Below are positions 55,804 through 64,000 of a DNA stretch of 64,000 nt, in pieces. The notes below the pieces were generated by a model that saw only the letters and a list, made by a program, of their open reading frames with translations, had not been told where the DNA came from and did no database searches. The stretch spans positions 76,007 to 140,006 of the forward strand of contig CAQUUC010000004.1 of the NCBI GenBank assembly GCA_948896235.1, read 5' to 3'. The DNA is from an uncultured Clostridia bacterium (lineage in GTDB: Bacteria; Bacillota; Clostridia; TANB77; CAG-508). How positions within the stretch are numbered: position 1 is the stretch's first letter; the number at the start of each line of letters is the position of its first letter. The position numbers and the translations under genes were made by a program.

Positions 55804-57729
55804 ATGCCAAAGAAATTACTAATAACTGAAAAGCCATCTGTAGCAATGGAATTTGCAAAAGCTCTAAAAGTAAATACCACCAGAAAAAACGGATATTTAG
55901 AATCAGAAGAATGGATTATTACCTGGTGTGTAGGACACTTAGTTACAATGAGCTATCCAGAAAAATATGATGAAAACCTAAAAAAATGGAGATTAGATAC
56001 TTTACCATTTATACCAAGTGAGTGGAAATATGAAATAATACCAGCGGTACAAAATCAGTTTAATATAGTACAGGAGTTATTAAAAAGAGAAGATGTTGTA
56101 GAAATATATAATGCAGGAGACTCACGGACGTGAAGGAGAATATATACAAAGGCTTGTATTTATGATGGCAAAACCAAATCCAAAGGCTTCTATGAAAAGA
56201 GTATGGATTGATTCACAAACAGAAGAAGAAATATTAAGAGGTATAAGAGAAGCAAAAGATTTAAAAGAATATGATAGTTTATCAAATGCAGCATACTTGC
56301 GAGCAAAAGAAGACTATTTAATAGGGATTAACTTTTCTAGATTACTTTCTATAATTTATGGAAGAAGAGTTGCAAAAGAAGCAAATCTAGAAAAAGCATC
56401 TATATCAGTAGGAAGAGTTATGACTTGTGTACTTGGAATGATTGTATTAAGGGAAAGAGAAATTAGAAACTTTGTAAAAACAAAGTATTATAAAATAATA
56501 GGAGAGTTTGGAGACAAAGAAAGTTCATTTAAGGCAGAATGGAAAGTAACAGAAAATTCTAAAAGGTATAATTCAAATGAATTATATAATGAAACAGGAT
56601 TTAAAAAAGAAAGTGATGCAAAAGAATTTATACTTAGCCTTATGGAAAAAGAAGGAATGGTTACAGAAGTTAAAAAATCAAAACAAAAAGAAAATGCACC
56701 ATTACTTTTTAATCTTGCAGAAATTCAAAATGAATGTACAAAGCGTTTTAAGATAAAGCCAGATGAAACATTAGAGATTATTCAAAATTTATATGAGAAA
56801 AAACTAGTAACATACCCAAGAACAGATGCAAGAGTATTATCTACAGCTGTAGCAAAAGAAATTTCAAAGAATTTAAATGGAATTGCTAAAGGGTTTAAAG
56901 ATGAAGAGGTTGGACGGAATAATAAAGAAGATGGTAGAAGAAAAATATTCTACAAACTTAGTAAAAACAAAATATGTGAATGATTCAAAAATAACAGACC
57001 ACTATGCAATAATACCAACAGGGCAAGGATATGAAAATTTTGATGCATTACCTAATTTACAAAAGGATATCTATAAAGTAATTGTAAAACGTTTTTTGAG
57101 CATTTTTTATCCATCAGCAGAATTTAATAAAATATCTATAACAATAAATATTGAAAATGAAACATTTAATACAAGTGGGAAAGTATGTATTAAACAAGGA
57201 TATCTTGAAGTACTAAAATCAAAAAAAGAAGATGAGGTAAATGAAAAAGAGACTGAAAATAATATAGATATACTAAATACATTAAAAAAAGGTGAAAAAA
57301 TAAATATACTAAATCTTGAAACAAAAGATGCCGAAACAAGTCCACCTACAAGGTATAATTCAGGGTCAATTATTTTAGCAATGGAAAATGCAGGAAAGTT
57401 AATAGAAGATGAAGAATTAAGGGAACAAATAAAAGGAGCAGGTATAGGAACGAGTGCAACAAGAGCTGAAATAATGAAAAAGTTAGAAAAAATTAAATAC
57501 ATAGAAATAAATTCAAAAACTCAAATAATAACTCCAACAACATATGGAGAAATTATATATGATGTGGTTTTAAATGTAATGCCAGATATGCTAAATCCTA
57601 AATTAACTGCAAGTTGGGAAAAGGGACTTGATATGGTAGCAAAAAAGGAAATCGAACCAAATGAATTTATGCGGAAAGCTAGAAAACTATATAAAATCAA
57701 AATTTAATAAATTGGTTGTAAATATGTAG
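55804..57729 (+). CDS. topB: DNA topoisomerase III, three CGG +1 shift sites
   Basis: This type IA topoisomerase starts at ATG 55804 (PKKLLITEKPSVAMEFAKAL). CGG codons at 56125, 56915 and 57672 each require skipping the C. The first gives Gly108 in NAGDSGREGEYI, the conserved metal-binding REGE motif. The second gives Gly371 in DEEVGGIIKKMVEEKY. The third gives Gly623 in NEFMGKLENYI and moves the stop from 57707 to 57729, for 640 residues in all. The active Tyr is in LVTYPRTDARVLS. The first two shifts are needed for a full-length protein; the third is supported by similarity to the usual C terminus and is less certain. Confidence 0.92.
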
Positions 57730-57757
57730 GAATTGTATAAAATGCAATTCCTATTTT
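57727..57757 (+). terminator. Terminator after topB
   Basis: TAGGAATTG pairs with CAATTCCTA and is followed by TTTTT. The TAG stop of the shifted topB frame lies at the stem base. Confidence 0.82.
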
Positions 57758-57783
57758 TATATTTAGCCTATAAGAAAAATAGT

Positions 57784-57812
57784 TTGACAATTTTAAATAA
57801 ATATAGTATAAT
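57784..57812 (+). promoter_or_regulatory. Consensus promoter of rnj
   Basis: TTGACA (57784-57789) and TATAAT (57807-57812) with a 17-base spacer lie about 280 bases before the rnj start. Confidence 0.85.
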
Positions 57813-57818
57813 AACAAA

Positions 57819-58097
57819 AGTTGTTACCTAAAAATGGTAAAGAAGAGATTTAAATTTATGTATAAAAACAATTAAATGAGATAAATAATATTAATGTATT
57901 GATTTAAGAGAAAATAGAATATAAAAATGAATGAGATAATTATAACTTTATAGTATGTGCGGAATTTAGACTATAAATTTATATTAAAAGTGTTATATAT
58001 AAAATATTTTCTAAAATCAATCAGTTTATTACTAAACTGATTTTTTTGTGTATAGTTAAATCTAAGTATGATAAAGAGATAGGAGAGATTAAAAAAT
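57819..58097 (+). promoter_or_regulatory. Long rnj 5' leader with attenuator-like hairpin
   Basis: The leader of about 280 bases has no gene. It holds a GTTACC...GGTAA stem near its start and a perfect terminator-like hairpin (AATCAGTTTA with TAAACTGATT, 58022-58045) followed by a T tract, about 50 bases before the rnj ribosome site. A terminator between promoter and gene implies conditional read-through. Feedback by RNase J itself is a possible explanation. I recognise no known riboswitch. Confidence 0.55.
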
Positions 58098-60041
58098 ATG
58101 GAGGAGATTAGAACAGAAGAATATAAAGATAATGTTATAGAAAGGGAAAATCAAGTAAAAAAGAACACAAGAAGAAATTATGCAAATAGAAGAAATACTA
58201 AAAAAACAACTACAAAAGCAGATTCTAAAAAAGAAATTAAGTTAGAAGTGGAAAAAGAAGATACAGAAAAAAATGAGAAATTAGAAAAGGCAAAAAATAC
58301 AGTAAATAGTAGAAATACAAAAGGTAGAACAAGCTCAAGAAGTAGAAAAGATAATAAAAAACAAGATAATGCTTTTACATTTAAGAAAAGTCCATTAAAA
58401 ATAATTCCACTTGGAGGATTGCTAGAGGTAGGAAAAAATATAACAGTATTTGAATATGAAAATGAAATGATTGTAGTAGATTGTGGTTTGGCGTTTCCAG
58501 AAGATGATATGCTTGGAGTAGACTTAGTAATTCCAGATGTAACATATCTTGTAAGAAACAAAGATAAAATAAAAGGCTTAGTAATAACACATGGACACGA
58601 AGATCATATTGGTTCAATTCCATACTTGTTAAAACAAATAAATATACCAATATATGCTACAAGGTTAACAGTTGGATTAATTAATAATAAATTAGAAGAA
58701 CATGGTTTATTAAGAAGTACAAAAATGCACATTGTAAATCAAGGAGAAACAATCAATTTTGGAAAAATGCAAGTAGAATTTATTAGAAGTTGCCACAGTA
58801 TACCAGATGCAGTTGCTCTTGCAATTCATACACCAGTTGGAACTGTTGTACACACAGGAGATTTTAAAATAGACTATACACCAATAGATGATGAAAGAAT
58901 GGACTTTGGAAGATTAGCAGAGCTTGGAAATAAAGGGGTACTTGCACTTATGAGTGATAGTACAAACGCAGAAAGAAAAGGCTATACAATGAGTGAAAGT
59001 ACAGTTGGAGATGTTTTTGAAAAATTATTCTTAAATTGTACCAAAAGAATAGTAGTAGCTACATTCGCTTCAAATGTTCATAGAGTTCAACAAATTGTAA
59101 ATTCTTCAGTAAAATATGGAAGAAAAATTGCAGTATGCGGTAGAAGTATGATAAATATGATACAAACTGCAATTGAACTTGGATATATACAAGTTCCAAA
59201 CAATGTATTTATAGATATAGATATGATAAACAATTATCCAGATGATCAATTAGTGATAATTACCACCGGTTCACAAGGAGAAACTATGTCTGCATTAACT
59301 AGAATGGCAGCAGGGGAACACAGAAAAGTTACAATAACACCAAATGATTTAGTAATTATTTCTGCAAATCCAATACCTGGAAATGAAAAATTTGTATCAA
59401 AAGTAATAGACGATTTAATGAAAATTGGTGCAGAAGTTGTATATTCAGCATTAGAAGATGTACATGTATCAGGACATGCATGCCAAGAAGAACAAAAATT
59501 AATGTTTGCACTTACAAAACCAAAATACTTTATACCAGTTCATGGAGAATATAGACAACTAATTGCACACATTGAAACTGCTAAAAAAATGGGAGTAGAT
59601 GTTAGTGATACATTTATAATGACTAATGGAAGAGTATTAGAGTTAAATGAAAAAGAAGCAAAACTAACAGGGACAGTACCTTCAGGAAAGATATTAGTAG
59701 ATGGTTTAGGTGTAGGAGATGTAGGAAATATTGTTTTAAGAGATAGGCAACACCTATCACAAGATGGACTTATAGTAATAGTATTAACAATGGACCAATC
59801 AACAGGAGAAGTAGTAGCTGGACCAGATGTTATTTCAAGAGGATTTGTATATGTTCGTGAATCTGAGAATTTAATGGACGATGTTAAACAAGTAATAAGA
59901 GATGAAATTTCAAAATGTGAAGAAAAACATATAAGAGAATGGTCTATAATAAAATCAAATTTAAAAGATAATTTAAGAGATTATATTTATCAAAAAACCA
60001 AAAGAAACCCTATGATATTGCCGATTATAATGGAAATTTAG
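58098..60041 (+). CDS. rnj: Ribonuclease J
   Basis: RNase J is a 5'-3' exo- and endoribonuclease central to mRNA decay. ATG at 58098 follows ATAGGAGAGATTAAAAAAT. The 647-residue protein has a basic Arg/Lys/Thr-rich extension (residues 1-95), then the beta-lactamase fold (LGGLLEVGKNITVFEYE), the metal motif VITHGHEDHIGSIPY near 170, and VHTGDFKIDYTP. The beta-CASP part has SDSTNAERKGYTMSE and VSGHACQEEQKLM, and the C-terminal domain follows. The N-terminal extension is longer than in Bacillus RNase J1. It has no in-frame CGG. Confidence 0.95.
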   Translation: MEEIRTEEYKDNVIERENQVKKNTRRNYANRRNTKKTTTKADSKKEIKLEVEKEDTEKNEKLEKAKNTVNSRNTKGRTSSRSRKDNKKQDNAFTFKKSPLKIIPLGGLLEVGKNITVFEYENEMIVVDCGLAFPEDDMLGVDLVIPDVTYLVRNKDKIKGLVITHGHEDHIGSIPYLLKQINIPIYATRLTVGLINNKLEEHGLLRSTKMHIVNQGETINFGKMQVEFIRSCHSIPDAVALAIHTPVGTVVHTGDFKIDYTPIDDERMDFGRLAELGNKGVLALMSDSTNAERKGYTMSESTVGDVFEKLFLNCTKRIVVATFASNVHRVQQIVNSSVKYGRKIAVCGRSMINMIQTAIELGYIQVPNNVFIDIDMINNYPDDQLVIITTGSQGETMSALTRMAAGEHRKVTITPNDLVIISANPIPGNEKFVSKVIDDLMKIGAEVVYSALEDVHVSGHACQEEQKLMFALTKPKYFIPVHGEYRQLIAHIETAKKMGVDVSDTFIMTNGRVLELNEKEAKLTGTVPSGKILVDGLGVGDVGNIVLRDRQHLSQDGLIVIVLTMDQSTGEVVAGPDVISRGFVYVRESENLMDDVKQVIRDEISKCEEKHIREWSIIKSNLKDNLRDYIYQKTKRNPMILPIIMEI

Positions 60042-60060
60042 TAAGAAAGAAGGAAAAAGT

Positions 60061-61713
60061 ATGGATTATAAAGATTTAGCCAATGTAATATTTCCAAATG
60101 TGAAAGATATTTCATATTATGAAGAAGAATATCCAAAAAGAAATTTACCTGAAGGAGCAGTAGTTACAAGATTTGCACCAAGCCCAACAGGATTTGTTCA
60201 TATAGGTGGATTGTATCAATCAGTTATTGCAAGAAAGATGTCAAACCAGACAGGAGGAGTATTCTTTTTAAGAATTGAAGATACAGATCAAAAACGTGAA
60301 GTAGAAAATGGTGTTACAGGTATTATTGAAGCTTTAAAGGAATTTGGAATGTCACCAGACGAAGGAATGATAAATGAAAATGAATATGTTGGAAACTATG
60401 GTCCATACAAACAATCTTTAAGAAAAGAAATTTATCAAGCATATGCAAAATATTTAGTTGAAAAAGGTTATGCATACCCATGTTTTTGCAAGCAAGAAGA
60501 ACTAGAGGAAATGAGAAAAAAACAAGAAGCTGCAAAAGAAAGAACAGGATATTATGGGGTGTGGAGTAAATGTAGACATATTCCTGTAAATGAACAAATA
60601 GAAAGAATTCAAAATGGTGAAGAATATATATTAAGATTTAAATCACCAGGAAATCCCGAAAAGAAAATAAAGCATCATGATGTTATAAAAGGAAATGTTG
60701 ATTTTCCAGAAAATGACCAAGATATTGTTATCATTAAATCAGATGGACTTCCAACTTATCATTTTGCACATGCGGTTGATGATCATCTAATGGGAACAAC
60801 ACATGTAATACGTGGAGATGAATGGCTATCTTCTGTACCACTTCATTTACAACTATTTCAAAGTTTAGGCTTTAAAGCACCTAAATATGCACACATAGCA
60901 CCAATAATGAAAGAGGAAAATGGAGCAAAAAGAAAATTAAGTAAAAGAAAAGATTCAGAAGCTGCTGTAAGTTATTATGCAGAAGTTGGAATACCAGAAG
61001 AAGCGGTAGATGAATATCTATTAAATATAGCTAATTCTAACTTTGAACAGTGGAGAAGACAAAATCCAGATGCCAAAATGGAAGAATTCGAATTACAATT
61101 AAATAAAATGAGTGTAAGTGGTGCATTATTCGATATTATAAAACTTTGCGACATTTCAAAACGTGTTATTTCAAAATATACTAAAGAAGAGGTTTATGAA
61201 AAAGCATTAAATTGGGCAAAAAAATATGATAAAGATTTAGAAGAGTTATTAGAGAAAAATAAAGAATACTCTTTACAAGTATTAGGAATTGAACGTGGAA
61301 ATGTAAAACCAAGAAGAGATATTGGAAAATGGGAAGATGTAAAAGAAAATGTTCTATATATGTATGATGATGAGTATTTTAAAGAAAAGCCAAAATATGA
61401 ATTTCAGAAAATTTTAGATAAGGAAGAAATTAAAAATATAATTACTACATATATAGAAGAATATTTTGATATAAATGACGATAAAGAAACTTGGTTTAAC
61501 AAAATAAAAGACTTATCCGAAAAATTTGGATATGCAAGAGAAACAAAAGAATTCAAACAAAATCCAGATAACTTTAAAGGACATGTTGGAGATGTGAGCA
61601 CAGTTATAAGAATATGTTTAACAGGTAGAGCAAATACACCAGATATGTATGAAATTATGAAAGTACTTGGAAAAGAATCAGTTATAAAAAGATTAAAAAT
61701 GGCTATTAGCTAG
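60061..61713 (+). CDS. gltX: Glutamyl-tRNA synthetase
   Basis: ATG at 60061 follows AAGAAGGAAAAAGT, 20 bases after rnj. GluRS charges tRNA-Glu (and often tRNA-Gln in bacteria lacking GlnRS). The 550-residue protein has the HIGH motif in FAPSPTGFVHIGGLYQSVIARK near residue 40 and FLRIEDTDQKREVE near 70. The KMSKS-like motif is KRKLSKRKDSEAA near 297. The C-terminal anticodon-binding domain is longer than in the E. coli enzyme (471 aa). No in-frame CGG occurs. Confidence 0.93.
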   Translation: MDYKDLANVIFPNVKDISYYEEEYPKRNLPEGAVVTRFAPSPTGFVHIGGLYQSVIARKMSNQTGGVFFLRIEDTDQKREVENGVTGIIEALKEFGMSPDEGMINENEYVGNYGPYKQSLRKEIYQAYAKYLVEKGYAYPCFCKQEELEEMRKKQEAAKERTGYYGVWSKCRHIPVNEQIERIQNGEEYILRFKSPGNPEKKIKHHDVIKGNVDFPENDQDIVIIKSDGLPTYHFAHAVDDHLMGTTHVIRGDEWLSSVPLHLQLFQSLGFKAPKYAHIAPIMKEENGAKRKLSKRKDSEAAVSYYAEVGIPEEAVDEYLLNIANSNFEQWRRQNPDAKMEEFELQLNKMSVSGALFDIIKLCDISKRVISKYTKEEVYEKALNWAKKYDKDLEELLEKNKEYSLQVLGIERGNVKPRRDIGKWEDVKENVLYMYDDEYFKEKPKYEFQKILDKEEIKNIITTYIEEYFDINDDKETWFNKIKDLSEKFGYARETKEFKQNPDNFKGHVGDVSTVIRICLTGRANTPDMYEIMKVLGKESVIKRLKMAIS

Positions 61714-61735
61714 AATATAAAGCAAGGTGATTTTT

Positions 61736-61909
61736 ATGGAATATAATGTAGGAGATATTGTAAGAACTAAAAAAGTACATCCTTGTGGAAGTAAACTATG
61801 GGAGATTATACGAATAGGTGTGGACTTTAAATTAAAATGCCTTGGATGTGGACACATAATTTGTATAGAAAGACCTAAAGCGCTTAAAATGATAACTAAG
61901 AAGGTTTGA
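61736..61909 (+). CDS. DUF951 family small protein
   Basis: ATG at 61736 follows AAGGTGATTTTT, 22 bases after gltX. The 57-residue protein has YNVGDIVRTKKVHPCGSKLWEIIRIG, then DFKLKCLGCGHIICIER. This matches DUF951, a small SH3-like protein with a single zinc-binding-like CxxC and an upstream Cys. It is common next to housekeeping genes in Firmicutes. Its function is unknown. It is probably co-transcribed with gltX. Confidence 0.85.
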   Translation: MEYNVGDIVRTKKVHPCGSKLWEIIRIGVDFKLKCLGCGHIICIERPKALKMITKKV

Positions 61910-62003
61910 CTTATTATGTAAATAATGTTAAAATATTAAAAGATAGAATTGGTAAAGAGGTTTTCCTTAAGTTAAGGAAAGTGAAATTAATAGGAGGGAA
62001 AGT

Positions 62004-62342
62004 ATGGATAAAAAAGAAAACCGGCGCACGTATGTAAAAAGTATGGATTATGGTCCAAACTTTGTGGCAATTCAGATTAGTCCTGAGCCAAACCAAATCA
62101 GGCAAGCTATAGTCAAATCTGTAAGATATGTAAAAATAAGTGATAGTGAATATCAATTACATATGGAAACAGAAGATGGCTTGTCAACACCAAGTAAAGG
62201 TTGGTTTTGGAGAACTGACTGTCGTATCGAGCAAGGGGCATTTGTAAAGACTTATAAAGATATTCTTTCGGGGGAAATAGCTGAAGGAAGAACTGTTACA
62301 GTCGAATACAATGCCAATGGAATTATGAAGTTTTATCTATGA
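62004..62342 (+). CDS. Orphan protein with atypical codon use; CGG read as Arg
   Basis: ATG at 62004 follows TAGGAGGGAAAGT. The 112-residue beta-rich protein includes SMDYGPNFVAIQISPEPNQI, YVKISDSEYQLHMETEDGL and KGWFWRTDCRIEQGAFV. I do not recognise the family. CGG at 62022 encodes residue 7 and must be Arg; a skipped C would give a stop four codons later. Codon use is less AT-rich (GGC, CGC, ACG, GAG) than in the neighbours, as for genes 13688, 20849 and 51855. A strong terminator follows. Confidence 0.6.
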   Translation: MDKKENRRTYVKSMDYGPNFVAIQISPEPNQIRQAIVKSVRYVKISDSEYQLHMETEDGLSTPSKGWFWRTDCRIEQGAFVKTYKDILSGEIAEGRTVTVEYNANGIMKFYL

Positions 62343-62352
62343 AGATCTATCT

Positions 62353-62391
62353 AAAGGGTGAGCAATGTAAATTATTGCGCACCCTTTTTTG
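62353..62391. terminator. Bidirectional terminator after the orphan gene
   Basis: AAAGGGTGAGCAAT pairs with ATTGCGCACCCTTT (one mismatch) and is followed by TTTTTTG, between convergent genes. Confidence 0.8.
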
Positions 62392-63079
62392 TTTTCATTT
62401 TTAAATTGTAAATATATAATCCTAATCCTGATATTGAAAAAGTTACTATATAACTTACTATCGATAACCACCAATTACCATCTACAACATTGCTTCCTGC
62501 AAATGTAGAGGAAATAACAGAAGGAAAACGGCAAAATGTAGATATAAGAAAGAAACGGTAAGGTTTAATAGGCAAAAGCCCAGCAATATATACAAATAAA
62601 TCTTTTGGAGTTCCAGGAATTAAAAAAGCAATAAATAAAATTAATTCAATCTTTTCAGGATTTGAGAACCATTTACTATTTTCTAATTTTTCAATTTTAT
62701 CTTTACCAAAAAAAGTATGAATAAAATTCCTACCAAACTTGCGTACACAATAAAATATAATAAAGGAACTTAAAAATGCTCCTAAAAAAATTATAAACAT
62801 TCCACCTATAGTCCCATAACACATTCCTGCTAAAAATTCTATAGGCTCTCCTGGTAGTACCGGAATAAGTATTTGTAATAACTGAAGACCAAGAAGCATA
62901 AATACACCATTAGGACCCGAATTTGCAATTTCTTCTTTGAATTTAAGCTGACCTTCACTTGTACCTAAATTAGTAAATAAAGGAAATAATTTAATTGTAA
63001 TAGCTGTTATTAAAACAAGTGTTAAAATAAATAGTATAATTTTAATAATTTTAAATTTTTTTGTATTTTGTTCGTCCAT
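62372..63079 (-). CDS. TVP38/TMEM64 (VTT/DedA-like) membrane protein
   Basis: I use ATG 63079, with TGGAGGTTTTT upstream, rather than the longer frame to 63148. The 235-residue protein has a cytoplasmic N terminus and about five or six membrane segments. The VTT-domain signatures are QILIPVLPGEPIEFLAGMCYGTIGG near residue 72 and LILFIAFLIPGTPKDLFVYIAGL near 150. VTT proteins include lipid scramblases and half-transporters; DedA members affect envelope homeostasis. The substrate is not known. The gene is monocistronic. Confidence 0.85.
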   Translation of the reverse strand: MDEQNTKKFKIIKIILFILTLVLITAITIKLFPLFTNLGTSEGQLKFKEEIANSGPNGVFMLLGLQLLQILIPVLPGEPIEFLAGMCYGTIGGMFIIFLGAFLSSFIIFYCVRKFGRNFIHTFFGKDKIEKLENSKWFSNPEKIELILFIAFLIPGTPKDLFVYIAGLLPIKPYRFFLISTFCRFPSVISSTFAGSNVVDGNWWLSIVSYIVTFSISGLGLYIYNLKMKTKKGAQ

Positions 63080-63235
63080 AAAAACCTCCAGTATAATATA
63101 TGCATATTTTAAATAAATTTCAATATTAAAATATATAATACCATACAATTCTTAATTAAAAAATAAGAAAATATAAAGATTTTATGAATTTTTATACTTT
63201 TATGATATAATGTAGAAAAAATAAGAGGTAGGTAT

Positions 63236-63922
63236 ATGAATGAAGAAATAGAAAAAAGAATATTTGAATTAGCTGATACAAAATATAAGGAATTTCATAG
63301 TGGACTTTGTCCAAATACAAATAATATAGTAGGAGTTAGAGTTCCAGTATTAAGAAATTATGCAAAAGAATTATCAAAAAGTGATTTTAGAAGTTATCTT
63401 GATAATGCAAAAAATGAATATTATGAAGAAATAATGTTACAAGGAATGGTAATAGGACTTTCTAAAATGAATCTAGAAGAAAGGTTAAGATATGTTAAGA
63501 AATTCGTGCCTAAAATAGATAATTGGGCTATTTGTGATGTGTTTTGCGCAGGGCTTAAATTTGCAAATAAAAACAAACAAGAAGTATGGAAGTTTTTACA
63601 ACAATATAAGAACTCTATGGAAGAATTTGAACTTAGATTTTTTATTGTTATGTTATTAGATTTTTACATAACAGATGAGTATGTAAAAGAAGTTATTAAT
63701 ATATTAGAGAATATCAAACATGAAGGATACTATGTAAAAATGGCTATAGCATGGACAATATCAATAGCTTATATAAAATATCCTGAAATAACGATGAAAT
63801 ATCTTATTAATAATACATTGGATGACTTTACCTATAACAAAGCATTACAAAAGATAGTAGAGTCATATAGAGTAAGTAATCAAGATAAAGCTATTATTAG
63901 AAATATGAAAAGAAAAATATAA
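63236..63922 (+). CDS. DNA alkylation repair protein (AlkD-like)
   Basis: ATG at 63236 follows ATAAGAGGTAGGTAT. The 228-residue, almost all-helical protein consists of ALK/HEAT-like repeats. VGVRVPVLRNYAKELSK near residue 31, VPKIDNWAICDVFCAGLK near 89 and YYVKMAIAWTISIAYIKYPE near 160 match the AlkD superfamily. AlkD removes bulky cationic alkyl adducts from DNA. The WxxxD-type catalytic region is represented by DNWAICD. A terminator-like hairpin ends the window. Confidence 0.85.
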   Translation: MNEEIEKRIFELADTKYKEFHSGLCPNTNNIVGVRVPVLRNYAKELSKSDFRSYLDNAKNEYYEEIMLQGMVIGLSKMNLEERLRYVKKFVPKIDNWAICDVFCAGLKFANKNKQEVWKFLQQYKNSMEEFELRFFIVMLLDFYITDEYVKEVINILENIKHEGYYVKMAIAWTISIAYIKYPEITMKYLINNTLDDFTYNKALQKIVESYRVSNQDKAIIRNMKRKI

Positions 63923-63962
63923 ATATTAATATTGTAGATTAATAAAATACAAAAGACCAAAA

Positions 63963-64000
63963 ATTACCAGGTAAAAAGACTTGATTTTTACCTGGTAAAT
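63963..64000. terminator. Terminator at the window end
   Basis: ATTACCAGGTAAAAA pairs with TTTTTACCTGGTAAT-type sequence around a short loop, at the right edge. Confidence 0.7.

Overview
The window is AT-rich, densely coded DNA from an anaerobic, endospore-forming member of the Clostridia (Bacillota). The indicators are spoIIE, a spoVAC-spoVAD-spoVAE operon, a SpoVD/FtsI-type transpeptidase, a Spo0E-like peptide, adhE, RNase J, a Gram-positive infC-rpmI-rplT leader and a type IV pilus locus of clostridial type. The species cannot be named. I saw no rRNA, tRNA, insertion sequence or complete prophage.

The main result is a genome-scale decoding anomaly. Eleven genes look broken: spoIIE, an unknown gene at 8305, tatD, an unknown membrane gene at 12914, an SDR gene, spoVAE, spoVAD, a pilO-like gene, a prepilin gene, leuS and topB. 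All are interrupted the same way. At 19 places an in-frame CGG codon is followed by loss of the reading frame, and skipping only the C (reading GGN as glycine) restores a full-length protein. Often the restored residue is a conserved glycine, as in WDAFGLPAEQ of LeuRS and SGREGE of topoisomerase III. In AT-rich genes I found no CGG that reads plainly as Arg, although CGT, CGC and CGA do. About sixty out-of-frame CGG trinucleotides cause no shift. Highly expressed genes (rpsL, rpsG, fusA, tuf, infC, rpmI, rplT, adhE) have no in-frame CGG. This phase dependence is hard to explain by sequencing error and suggests +1 frameshifting at a CGG codon that lacks a normal tRNA. The counter-evidence is four compositionally distinct genes (13688, 20849, 51855, 62004) that contain six CGG codons needing to be read as Arg.

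Layout. 1-3537: a large cell-surface protein, cut by the window edge. 3824-6330: spoIIE. 6332-6625: a candidate type I toxin-antitoxin locus. 6770-9541: a WG-repeat protein and an unknown membrane protein. 9598-11033: acpS, a degenerate CRISPR-like array, and tatD. 11111-12914 (minus): LemA, a small-multidrug-export family protein and an unknown protein. 13088-15798: a DnaQ-like exonuclease, a TSCPD protein, an SDR and unknowns. 15852-18068: a PASTA transpeptidase. 18223-20823: adhE. 20849-21967: a zinc-ribbon membrane protein. 22138-22388: a par/Fst-like type I toxin-antitoxin locus. 22426-25463: a Clp ATPase, a Spo0E-like peptide and an XRE regulator. 25489-26804: the infC operon with its leader. 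27511-29665: spoVA genes and dodecin. 29835-31965: an ABC exporter. 32339: rsmB. 33863-42933: the type IV pilus operon. 43018: a ROK kinase. 44558-49134: the str operon. 49296-52208: a GltD-like protein, a HEXXH protein and an orphan gene. 52274-54666: leuS. 54810-57729: small regulator, HD hydrolase and topB. 58098-61909: rnj, gltX and a DUF951 protein. 62004-63922: an orphan gene, a VTT-family membrane protein and an AlkD-like protein.

The gene set combines sporulation, translation, cell envelope and pilus functions. Eight of the 19 shift sites lie in sporulation genes and two lie in leuS, which should be essential. If the phenomenon is real, CGG decoding therefore affects both viability and development.
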